Source: CAYYBZ01 sp964470285 [NCBI: uncultured Oligoflexia bacterium] (GTDB lineage Bacteria; Bdellovibrionota_G; CAYYBZ01). From it: 6,360 nt of DNA. The notes under the pieces are model-generated. The model had not been told where the DNA came from, searched no databases, and was given only the letters and a program-made list of their open reading frames with translations. The first letter of the stretch is position 1, and every line of letters starts with the position of its first letter. Position numbers and translations under genes: made by a program. The stretch covers positions 1-6,360 of the forward strand of contig CAYYBZ010000132.1 in the NCBI GenBank assembly GCA_964470285.1, in the 5' to 3' direction. This document shows, one piece after another, positions 1 to 6,294 of the stretch.

Positions 1-1591
1 ACATGGATGGATTGGCAAAATCCGCATCGATTATAAGAACTTTTTTATTATAATTTTCGGAAATAGATAAAGCGCAATTAAGAGTCACAAAGGATTTCCC
101 CGATTTTAAAAGCGGTCCCGTAAAAACTATTTTTTTCATCGATTTATCCTGAGAAATAACCAGTATATTGTTTGAGAGCACATCAAACTGGTTTTTTTCA
201 ACCGATTTTTCTTCTTTTCCTATTTCATCCTTTGCGGACTTCTTTTCCCTGACAACTTTCTTTTTATCCGATACCTGATAAGCATCAAGAAGGGTTTCTT
301 CACAGCAGTGAACACATTTTTTAATGATGGGATCCATGGGTTTTTGACATTCCGGACAATAATGAGTTTCGGGAATTTCACCGGTAATGGACCGTGGTTC
401 TTTAATCGGAGGATGGGATTTTTCAATATAGGCCTGGCTTAAAGGAAGAACCTCTTGTTTTGAGTCGGTGGTTTGGGTTTTTCTGGAATCAGCGGTTTTA
501 TCAATTTTTTTAAAAACCGAAGGCTTGTCGGAAAGTTTGCAGGCACATTTAGGGCAGTAGTATTTTTCAGGGTCAAGATCAAACTTAATCTGAATTTGCG
601 TACTGCAGGAAGGGCATTTTATTGATTTTCTTGCCTCAAATCTGTAAAGACCGGATCTCCAGCCGAAAAGCTCAAGATACCTCTCTATATAGCTTATTGC
701 CCTTATTAATTTAACATCTTTCGCGGTGATAATTTCGTTTGAAACCGCTAAATCCAGCATATTTCCCTTAACAAATTTTACTTCGTCTTCAAGTTTAAGC
801 CACTCGTCCATCTTAATAAGTTTAAGCCTGACCATAAGCCTGCCTAGTTTTTCGTAAGGATGATCCGAATCAACGCAAACCGGCATTCCCCTCTGAAATC
901 TGACTGTTTTCATACGGTCTTTTTTTTGAAGAACAAGTTTCCCTGTCACTCCCGAATCTATGAGCGTTTTGGAAAGAGCGGGGAAAAATGCTTCCTTGAA
1001 ATTGCCTTCAACCCTGGACAGCCTGAGTTCGGTTTCGGATGTTCTTTTTTCAGGGTAAAGCAGCTTTTCGACCCTTGAATATATTTCTTTTAACGGAACC
1101 GTTTGCGAGCTTAGATTATAGATAAGATGTGAATCCTTCTCAAATGAGTATTCGCCTGAAAACCAGCCGAAAAGGTTTAAGAGCCTTTCTGAAAACTGAA
1201 GTTTTAAAGACAGGCTCAGCTCCTCTTTTGACAGATAATTTTTCTGTTTGAGATAAAGATACAGTTTTTGCTCAAAATCGAGGTTTTCAAGGAAATTTAT
1301 ACTGTCAATGTCCCTGACAACCTCAAGAAGTTTTTCTTTCTCCAGCAGATTATTTCTTATAATTACCGAGTGAAGAGATTCAGCAACAAGATTTGATCTT
1401 ATAGAAGTAGGCTGTCCGCGGTCAAAATAAACATGTTTTATTCTTTCTCCTCTTGATAGAGCCAGCTTTCCGGAAAGCCTCTGTCTGGTAATTTTACCCA
1501 GAATTATGTAAAAGGGCACTTCTTCCAGTGAACCGCTTGACATTAAATCGATCTTCTCTCCGACATATGAATACAGGTTAAAAAACGACAA
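1..1591 (-). CDS. Tandem PATAN/DUF4388 - double zinc ribbon - BY-kinase/MinD-like ATPase, C-terminus cut by window edge
   Basis: This frame is open for 530 codons to the window edge. Residues 21-152 and 196-320 are two diverged copies of one module. Each has a GKL.L strand, a 'FDRGQP' or 'FQRGMP' turn, and a closing FGW.SG.Y.FE helix-strand segment, which resembles PATAN/DUF4388. Two Cys4 zinc ribbons follow (C326/C329/C346/C349 and C412/C415/C426/C429), then a charged Lys/Glu linker (about 440-468). The P-loop GPLLKSGKSFVTLNCA (492-507) and Walker A' VLIIDADFANPSM (518-530) resemble Wzc/CpsD bacterial tyrosine kinases more than MinD, because the KGG signature lysine is absent. No transmembrane segment is visible, so it is probably cytoplasmic. 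PATAN domains are known as interaction modules in signalling proteins such as cyanobacterial PatA; a regulatory ATPase role is inferred. The TTG start at 1591 has a good ribosome binding site. An in-frame ATG at 1543 (residue 17) is an alternative and would put the first module at the usual distance from the N-terminus. Confidence 0.85.
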   Translation of the reverse strand, partial: MSFFNLYSYVGEKIDLMSSGSLEEVPFYIILGKITRQRLSGKLALSRGERIKHVYFDRGQPTSIRSNLVAESLHSVIIRNNLLEKEKLLEVVRDIDSINFLENLDFEQKLYLYLKQKNYLSKEELSLSLKLQFSERLLNLFGWFSGEYSFEKDSHLIYNLSSQTVPLKEIYSRVEKLLYPEKRTSETELRLSRVEGNFKEAFFPALSKTLIDSGVTGKLVLQKKDRMKTVRFQRGMPVCVDSDHPYEKLGRLMVRLKLIKMDEWLKLEDEVKFVKGNMLDLAVSNEIITAKDVKLIRAISYIERYLELFGWRSGLYRFEARKSIKCPSCSTQIQIKFDLDPEKYYCPKCACKLSDKPSVFKKIDKTADSRKTQTTDSKQEVLPLSQAYIEKSHPPIKEPRSITGEIPETHYCPECQKPMDPIIKKCVHCCEETLLDAYQVSDKKKVVREKKSAKDEIGKEEKSVEKNQFDVLSNNILVISQDKSMKKIVFTGPLLKSGKSFVTLNCALSISENYNKKVLIIDADFANPSM

Positions 1592-1594
1592 AAT

Positions 1595-1602
1595 TCACCT
1601 CT
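1595..1602 (-). promoter_or_regulatory. Ribosome binding site favouring the TTG start at 1591
   Basis: On the minus strand AGAGGTGA lies three bases before TTG. It matches the extended anti-Shine-Dalgarno complement, with AGAGG six bases from the codon. The rival ATG at 1543 has only a weaker purine run (GGAGAGAAG) in front of it. This supports the TTG start, although family N-termini argue for the ATG. Confidence 0.55.
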
Positions 1603-1611
1603 ATGCAAAGT

Positions 1612-1623
1612 TTGACAGGTCAA
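1612..1623. repeat. 12-bp inverted repeat TTGAC-AG-GTCAA, possible operator
   Basis: The arms TTGAC and GTCAA are perfect reverse complements around a 2-bp centre. The repeat covers the candidate -35 box of the rightward promoter and sits just upstream of the leftward gene's ribosome binding site, so a bound protein could affect both directions. No regulator gene lies next to it, and a short palindrome can occur by chance. Confidence 0.4.
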
Positions 1624-1640
1624 TAATATTTAACTACTAT
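1612..1640 (+). promoter_or_regulatory. Candidate sigma70 promoter, TTGACA - 17 bp - TACTAT
   Basis: A perfect -35 hexamer TTGACA (1612-1617) is followed at the ideal 17-bp spacing by TACTAT (1635-1640), which matches four of six -10 positions. It points into the lipoprotein operon starting at 1708. It competes with the extended -10 element just downstream; only one may be used. Confidence 0.5.
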
Positions 1641-1641
1641 T

Positions 1642-1650
1642 TGTTATAAT
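1642..1650 (+). promoter_or_regulatory. Candidate extended -10 element TGTTATAAT
   Basis: TGnTATAAT is a perfect extended -10 motif, which can work without a good -35 box. The hexamer 17 bp upstream (AATAAT) is poor. Initiation would be near 1657, giving a leader of about 50 bases for the gene at 1708. The surrounding DNA is very AT-rich, so TATAAT matches are partly expected by chance. Confidence 0.5.
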
Positions 1651-1679
1651 TATATAAAATTATATGCTTTTGCAATCAA
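1649..1679 (-). promoter_or_regulatory. Weak candidate leftward promoter, TTGATT - 19 bp - TATAAT
   Basis: On the minus strand TTGATT (1674-1679) and TATAAT (1649-1654) are separated by 19 bp, longer than ideal. A second TATAAT (1659-1664) lacks a good -35 partner. The divergent gene starting at 1591 must be transcribed from this gap or from further upstream, so a promoter here is expected, but the exact elements are uncertain. Confidence 0.25.
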
Positions 1680-1685
1680 AAGTAT
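1664..1685 (+). repeat. Inverted repeat forming a 9-bp leader hairpin
   Basis: CTTTTG (1667-1672) and CAAAAG (1677-1682) pair perfectly around a CAAT loop. As RNA the stem extends outward by one G-U and two A-U pairs to 1664 and 1685. It lies between the proposed transcription start and the ribosome binding site at 1696, so it would be near the 5' end of the operon mRNA. There is no U tract after it, so it is not an intrinsic terminator. It could protect the mRNA end or be a DNA-level operator. Confidence 0.4.
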
Positions 1686-1695
1686 TGGTTATTCA

Positions 1696-1703
1696 AAGGG
1701 AGG
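1696..1703 (+). promoter_or_regulatory. Ribosome binding site of the large lipoprotein gene
   Basis: AAGGGAGG ends four bases before the ATG at 1708. It is a strong Shine-Dalgarno match and fixes the start, which also leaves a well-formed lipoprotein signal peptide. Confidence 0.75.
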
Positions 1704-1707
1704 GTTT

Positions 1708-4700
1708 ATGCCAAAGAATTTAACGCCCATTATTCTTATCTTTTCTTTTATCATAATGCTTGTAAGTTGCGGTGGCGGATACACACCGCCAACACCCGGG
1801 GATACACCGACTCCGACCCCAAGCGTAACTCCTACACCTCAACCTACAACAACTCCTGAAACTTTCATCGGCGACGCCAGATTATGCTCACCCGGAGACA
1901 CAGCCAGGGTTTCTCTTTCCGATAACGATGTCGCAAGATTCACCTTAAACGATGATACCTGTGAAACTGCAAAGGATAATAGAAAAGAAGAATATACCAT
2001 GATTTTTTACAACACCTCAGGCTCACCGGTAAGCTTTAGAATAAGCTCACCTGAAGATGTCGATCCCTTTTTGACGGGTAAGATAACGGATTTGGATTCT
2101 TTAGATAAAACTAAAGAAATTTCAACCCCTCTTGTAAATCAGGTCAGCCAGCAGGCATGGGAAATTCATCAAAGCATATTTGATGAAAATAACCCTGAAA
2201 TACCCTTAAACGACGGCATTAAGGACACTCCCGTTCTTGCATCTTCAATCGGTGATTCACGTGAATACAAGATCAGGACAAATTACGATGACGCTTCAAT
2301 ATGGGATTCAAGACAGGCAAAGTTTATTGCCGAGGGGACCAATATAGAACTTTGGGTTGATCACGATATAATCACGAGTCCGATTCATTGGAGCGATACT
2401 CCGGATGCTTTAAGACTTGATCCCGGAAACTTGCAAGGTATCGTAGATGTATATGAAAGCAACATACTTCCCCTGGAAACGGCTCTTTTAGGTTCAAACT
2501 GCTCAGCCTTTCCCGGCCGGCCCTGTCCGATCTCTGATATTGATAACAACGGTAAGGTTACTGTAATTATAACACCGGTACTAAACTGGATTTCAGGAAC
2601 TTCCGGCGACCCCGATCATGCATGTTCACCGGCCGCTTATGTCGATACAAGAAACCTTGAGCCCCAAACAACGGGGAACCCAATGTCCAATGAAGAGGAA
2701 GTAATTTTTATTTATGCTCCTGACACTTACGCCTTGTTTTACCATAGAAATCCCGTTGATCTTGACTCCTGGCTTCGCAAGGGCGTTTATGCCTGGCTAA
2801 CGGTCGCTCTTGAAAAGCTTATAAGCTACAACTTTCATGTTAAGTTACACGAATCATCTCCGGAATCTGACTGGATCGATTTCGGTTTAGGCGGCGTTTT
2901 GGCCGATCTTGCCGGCTTTAACATATGGGTACATGATGTATGGGCATGGTGGCTTGATAGTCCCGCATACAACACCATTATACAATCAAGCGAGTTTAAC
3001 TGTTCCGACAATATGGGCCCTCCTTATCTTTTCATGAGTTATATGCTTCAATCACAGGTTGACGCTGTTGCCGAAAATACAATCGATGACGGAACGGGAA
3101 GCGGTCTTATCGACGCCGATCTTGGATTTCTTTCAAATTTCATGAGTCCTCTATCGGGAACGTCCAATCTCGAAAATGCAATTGAAGTGGATTATGACTC
3201 TTCAATTGAAAGCGAATTCGATGCTCTTTTTAAGAATTGGACCGTTTCGCTTGTTACAAGCGGAACAGGGAGGACGGATTTACAAATTGTCGGTTCAGAT
3301 GTTTTTAAATACTATTACGTAAGATCATCAGATGCTGCTATGAGCATTCCCGATTCAAGGCTTTACGGACCGGGAATAGCTTCATGGGACGGAACGGAAG
3401 TCGTTTCTACGAGGTACGGAGCTGACGGAAATCCCCCCGATGTTGATGTCGGTAATCCCGTTGGAATTGATCTGAACGGATATAACTATCATTCAGATTA
3501 TTCAGATCCTGATAACGTCGACCTTTATGAAAATCCACATGAGTTTACATATACGCCCGGAAATAAATTCTGGGGTTATGCTGATCCATTAACTGCAAAC
3601 TTTGTAAGACTCGGCGGACTTTTGGATGAAACAACCGATCTTGTTGTTGAGTCCAATTCACCCAATCTTCAAATGTTTATAGTAAGAAGATCAGATATCA
3701 CATATCCCAGAATTTACTCGGAGAGCATTTTCGGTTCCTTAAATCAGATTCCTGAAGATTTGGATCTGCCACCCGCATATGACTACTGGAGCGGTGCCCA
3801 GGATAGAAAGCTTGATTATCCAAGCTCAATTCCAGATGAAAATGAGGTTGGAGACGTTCTGACTGTAGTCGGTAGAATTGATCCGGCAGATTTGTCATAC
3901 GTCTGGAACAATGAATGTGAAGACTTTGAAGGACAGGTCCCGGATTTTGACAAATATCAAATCACGATTCCGGATAACGGCTGGGGAGGTGAAGAAGGTC
4001 AGGTAGCAATATGGATAGACAGGCAGGCTGACGCTTTCGGCGGGCAGTCAACATTAAAACCCATGCTTGCCGTTGTTTCCTGGGACGATATTCCATACCC
4101 GTCGGGAAGATACGATTATACCGACCCTAACCCCGATACCTTAATTAATCAGTTACCCTTTAATCAGCGGGCCAACTACAGATATCTGACTACGAGAACT
4201 GCAGATACCGCATCAATAACCGTTGAGGATACCGGAAATTACGGCCCATACCCAAATGCCGGATTAGGAGAATGTAACGGGGGTCTTAGCGATTCAGGTG
4301 ACGGGACACCCAATGAATCTCCTGCATCCTTTCCTGACGGAGTAAATGTTTTAGGAACTTGCTGGCCCGACTGGATTACTTTTGGAAACTTTTTCGGATG
4401 GACAAGCGCAGGTATTGACCAGGTTCTTTTCAACAGAGAAATTTTAAAAACGACTCCCAATGACCCCACTGTTTCTGATGATCCCGATGTAAGCCCGCAT
4501 TTTGATCCCAGAAGCATAAACGGAAAGACATTGGATTGTGAAGGTGCCCAGGACCCCCTGGAAACTACAGATCCAGATGATTTTTTAAGCGCTTCCGAAT
4601 TAAAACAACCAAGCCTTTTTCAGGAACAGATCTTAATTGAAATGAGCAGGAATTCCTCAGAAAATGACTCTGCAGAAATCGGCACAGGTGATATGCTTGT

Positions 4701-5091
4701 TATGGATTTTGATTCAAGAGATAAGGATGACGAATTTTTCGGTACCGAATATGATTCCGGTAATAATGTCGGCGGTAGAAGTGTAACAAATGCCGAAAAT
4801 GCAATGCTTGAAGCCTGTACAAATATCTGGTGCAGCTGGATCAACGAACATATCTGGAGACAGCTTAACGCATCCGATGTATGTTTTGATGAGATTAACT
4901 GCACTCCCGGAGAAGAAGACCAGCTTATATACGACCCTGCACATTCATCGACTCCTTATCTAATATTGGATCCCGGTAGCACCTATGTAATTATAGTTGG
5001 CGGTAAAGGAGGCACAGTAGGCAACTATGAGCTTAAAATGAGGAAAATACTTCCTTCTAAACAATATTACGGACAGATAGAGGTATTTTAA
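1708..5091 (+). CDS. Large lipoprotein with a degenerate M30 (hyicolysin-like) metallopeptidase domain, probably inactive
   Basis: The 1127-residue product starts with a lipoprotein signal: a hydrophobic run (7-19) and lipobox LVSC with C21 as the lipidated cysteine. GGG and a Pro/Thr linker (about 25-50) would space it from the membrane. A beta-rich region follows (about 60-215). Residues about 240-520 follow the M30-like order: the loop DIDNNGKV (277-284), the segment SNEEEVIFIY (327-336), a helix ending LISYN (371-375), WIDFGL...DLAGF (389-404), YLFMSYML (440-447) and FDALFKNW (504-511). Active relatives have HEFQH before the 'LI.YN' and WLNEG afterward; here these are VALEK (366-370) and WIDFG, so both histidines and both glutamates are missing. 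Residues about 715-850 and 1070-1112 (LDPGSTYVIIVGGKGG) resemble pre-peptidase C-terminal beta domains. Fourteen cysteines besides C21 suggest disulfides and export. A binding or structural surface role is inferred; the M30 assignment rests on remembered family patterns. Confidence 0.8.
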   Translation: MPKNLTPIILIFSFIIMLVSCGGGYTPPTPGDTPTPTPSVTPTPQPTTTPETFIGDARLCSPGDTARVSLSDNDVARFTLNDDTCETAKDNRKEEYTMIFYNTSGSPVSFRISSPEDVDPFLTGKITDLDSLDKTKEISTPLVNQVSQQAWEIHQSIFDENNPEIPLNDGIKDTPVLASSIGDSREYKIRTNYDDASIWDSRQAKFIAEGTNIELWVDHDIITSPIHWSDTPDALRLDPGNLQGIVDVYESNILPLETALLGSNCSAFPGRPCPISDIDNNGKVTVIITPVLNWISGTSGDPDHACSPAAYVDTRNLEPQTTGNPMSNEEEVIFIYAPDTYALFYHRNPVDLDSWLRKGVYAWLTVALEKLISYNFHVKLHESSPESDWIDFGLGGVLADLAGFNIWVHDVWAWWLDSPAYNTIIQSSEFNCSDNMGPPYLFMSYMLQSQVDAVAENTIDDGTGSGLIDADLGFLSNFMSPLSGTSNLENAIEVDYDSSIESEFDALFKNWTVSLVTSGTGRTDLQIVGSDVFKYYYVRSSDAAMSIPDSRLYGPGIASWDGTEVVSTRYGADGNPPDVDVGNPVGIDLNGYNYHSDYSDPDNVDLYENPHEFTYTPGNKFWGYADPLTANFVRLGGLLDETTDLVVESNSPNLQMFIVRRSDITYPRIYSESIFGSLNQIPEDLDLPPAYDYWSGAQDRKLDYPSSIPDENEVGDVLTVVGRIDPADLSYVWNNECEDFEGQVPDFDKYQITIPDNGWGGEEGQVAIWIDRQADAFGGQSTLKPMLAVVSWDDIPYPSGRYDYTDPNPDTLINQLPFNQRANYRYLTTRTADTASITVEDTGNYGPYPNAGLGECNGGLSDSGDGTPNESPASFPDGVNVLGTCWPDWITFGNFFGWTSAGIDQVLFNREILKTTPNDPTVSDDPDVSPHFDPRSINGKTLDCEGAQDPLETTDPDDFLSASELKQPSLFQEQILIEMSRNSSENDSAEIGTGDMLVMDFDSRDKDDEFFGTEYDSGNNVGGRSVTNAENAMLEACTNIWCSWINEHIWRQLNASDVCFDEINCTPGEEDQLIYDPAHSSTPYLILDPGSTYVIIVGGKGGTVGNYELKMRKILPSKQYYGQIEVF
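1783..1857 (+). other. Pro/Thr-rich linker coding region
   Basis: Codons 26-50 are mostly Pro and Thr, with runs such as TPTPTP and TPTPQP, just after the lipidated cysteine and Gly triplet. Such linkers are common in surface lipoproteins and hold the folded part away from the membrane. The DNA is not an exact tandem repeat, because the codons vary, so recent slippage expansion is not evident. Confidence 0.7.
2803..2886 (+). other. Degenerate zinc-site region of the M30-like domain
   Basis: V366-K370 (VALEK) takes the place of the catalytic HExxH, and F392 in WIDFG takes the place of the glutamate of WLNEG. The flanking family residues LISYN and DLAGF are kept and the frame is continuous, so this is substitution rather than a frameshift. 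The alignment was made by eye. Confidence 0.6.
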
Positions 5092-5103
5092 AAAATTAAA
5101 CAG

Positions 5104-5496
5104 ATGAGTGTTGAACATATCGGAATTGCAGTCCGAAATCTTGAAAAATCGCTCAAGATTTACGCCGAAATTACGGGCACGGCCGCACATAGAGAAGACT
5201 TAAAGCGGGAAAAGGTAAGAATTGCAACTTTCAATCTTGATTCCGTAAAAATAGAGTTACTCGAAGGTATTAATGAAAATTCGCCTATCTCAAAATTCTT
5301 GAAGGATAAAAATAAGGATACCATTCACCATATTGCCTTTAAAGTAGAAAACATCTCCCGGACTTTACAAAATCTTGAAAAATCCGGGTACGAGCTTATC
5401 AAAGGCTATCCGCAGGAAGGTGCCCATGGTACAAAAGTTGCTTTTTTACATCCCAAAGCCACCGGGGGTGTGTTAATTGAGCTTGTTCAGAAATAA
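5104..5496 (+). CDS. mce: Methylmalonyl-CoA epimerase (VOC/glyoxalase superfamily)
   Basis: The enzyme interconverts (R)- and (S)-methylmalonyl-CoA, linking propionyl-CoA carboxylation to the B12-dependent mutase and succinyl-CoA; it is cytoplasmic. The 130 residues show both VOC halves: EHIGIAV near the N-terminus, then IHHIAFKV (74-81) and the family signature GTKVAFLHPKATGGVLIEL (109-127). Comparison with the Propionibacterium enzyme (ligands H12, Q65, H91, E141) points to H5, E51, H76 and E126 as metal ligands, so all positions are filled; Glu in place of Gln at the second ligand is acceptable. Length is slightly below the usual 130-150. The start is fixed by the family N-terminus. It lies 12 bases after the previous stop with no good Shine-Dalgarno nearby (AGAGG is about 20 bases away), so translation may depend on the upstream gene. 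No mutase or carboxylase gene is in the window. Confidence 0.93.
   Translation: MSVEHIGIAVRNLEKSLKIYAEITGTAAHREDLKREKVRIATFNLDSVKIELLEGINENSPISKFLKDKNKDTIHHIAFKVENISRTLQNLEKSGYELIKGYPQEGAHGTKVAFLHPKATGGVLIELVQK
5464..5470 (+). promoter_or_regulatory. Ribosome binding site inside the epimerase gene for the TTG start at 5477
   Basis: GGGGGTG ends six bases before TTG at 5477. An in-frame TAA occupies 5474-5476, immediately before that TTG, so no start further upstream is possible. The site lies within conserved epimerase codons (TGGV), so its G-richness is partly dictated by that protein. Confidence 0.55.
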
Positions 5497-6268
5497 AATA
5501 TTCACACACGGAATTACGATACTGATCATTTACGGAGTTATTCCACTTTACGGTTGCTCTTTAGAAAGGGTTTCACAGAAAGGATATATTTATCAATTCG
5601 CTTCTAATTCTTCGACAACACCGGGTTCATTAACAGTCAAAGTAAGGCCGCGAAATGATTTATTTGCAAATATCGATGCATCCGATTTCTTAATTGACGA
5701 AAAAACATCTCTTTTCTCAGCACCGTTTCAAATACAGGATATTGTAAATAAACGCGCTTACATTTTTGAGATTTCGGGTAATTTCCATCCTACACTTTCT
5801 TTTCCCGTAACCATCGGCACAAAACCGTTCATACTGGGTGCTTTTGAATCTGCGCTTTATGCAACTATAGTAAACAACGCCTCTCTTCCACCATACAACA
5901 CCGACATACGATCCGAAGGAGTCGGCACGATAATAGCACTTACAAATCCTTTCAGATTGCCCGCCTCGCTTTGCGGACAAATAATAGACCGTGTAAGCTT
6001 AATTGAAAAAGATAGTGGAGAACCGGTAGGAGGGGATTTAAAATACTTTTACTTTACTTCTTCCGGTTCGGTTGGCCTTTCATTTACACCCCAGTTTGAA
6101 AATTTTATTATATTTAATGTTCCTGAAGGCAGCTACACACTAAAATACCTTACAATAGACTCATCCGCTTCATACATTCATGAAGTCGTAATCGTTTCCG
6201 GTTACGTTTCACTTGGATACCAGCTTCCCTGCCAGAATTTCGAAACCTTCGACGAATTCCTGAAATAA
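5477..6268 (+). CDS. Putative lipoprotein of unknown function
   Basis: I do not recognise this 263-residue protein. It starts with basic residues, a hydrophobic stretch (13-23) and LYGC (24-27), a lipobox-like site with C27 as the probable lipidated cysteine; Tyr at -2 is atypical. The rest is rich in alternating beta-type segments and aromatics. Near the end FNVPEGSYTLKYL (213-225) and a later VVIVSGYVSLGYQL (237-250) recall the 'NVPPGTYTL...V.AG' pattern of carboxypeptidase-regulatory-like and other Ig-like beta sandwiches. C166 and C252 could form a disulfide. The start is TTG, overlapping the epimerase by 20 bases; a second TTG at 5483 is the only near alternative, and the reading frame holds no ATG at all. 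Overlap implies co-transcription and probable translational coupling. Location is probably an outer or inner membrane surface; no function is claimed. Confidence 0.75.
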   Translation: MSLFRNKIFTHGITILIIYGVIPLYGCSLERVSQKGYIYQFASNSSTTPGSLTVKVRPRNDLFANIDASDFLIDEKTSLFSAPFQIQDIVNKRAYIFEISGNFHPTLSFPVTIGTKPFILGAFESALYATIVNNASLPPYNTDIRSEGVGTIIALTNPFRLPASLCGQIIDRVSLIEKDSGEPVGGDLKYFYFTSSGSVGLSFTPQFENFIIFNVPEGSYTLKYLTIDSSASYIHEVVIVSGYVSLGYQLPCQNFETFDEFLK

Positions 6269-6294
6269 ATTCTCTATTTATAAAACAATAATTC
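6269..6294. other. Short convergent intergenic gap without a clear terminator
   Basis: Only 26 AT-rich bases separate the stop codons of two convergent genes. A five-base GAATT/AATTC pairing around 6254-6271 is too weak to call, and no GC-rich hairpin with a T tract is present, so termination is either factor-dependent or lies within the neighbouring genes. Confidence 0.4.

Noticed and set aside
220-426. A 68-codon minus-strand frame, Lys/Pro-rich
   Set aside because: It lies out of frame within the long minus-strand gene across the zinc ribbon and linker region, whose own frame encodes recognisable CxxC pairs.
860-1078. A 72-codon plus-strand frame
   Set aside because: It is antisense to the conserved second PATAN module, is Cys/Phe/Arg-rich and has no ribosome site; it is a shadow of the minus-strand gene.
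1783-1857. Pro/Thr codon run as a DNA tandem repeat or phase-variation tract
   Set aside because: Codons vary throughout and there is no exact repeat unit or homopolymer long enough for slippage.
2848-2862. HESSP at residues 381-385 of the large lipoprotein as a possible metallopeptidase motif
   Set aside because: It lacks the second histidine of HExxH, and it lies after the helix that normally carries the motif.
3538-3552. HEFTY at residues 611-615 as a displaced HEFxH motif
   Set aside because: The fifth residue is Tyr, not His. It lies outside the M30-like core and no WxxEG-like segment follows it.
4239-5190. Several minus-strand frames of 76-94 codons opposite the lipoprotein and epimerase genes
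   Set aside because: Their compositions are typical of antisense shadows, none has a plausible start region, and the plus strand is accounted for by strong coding genes.
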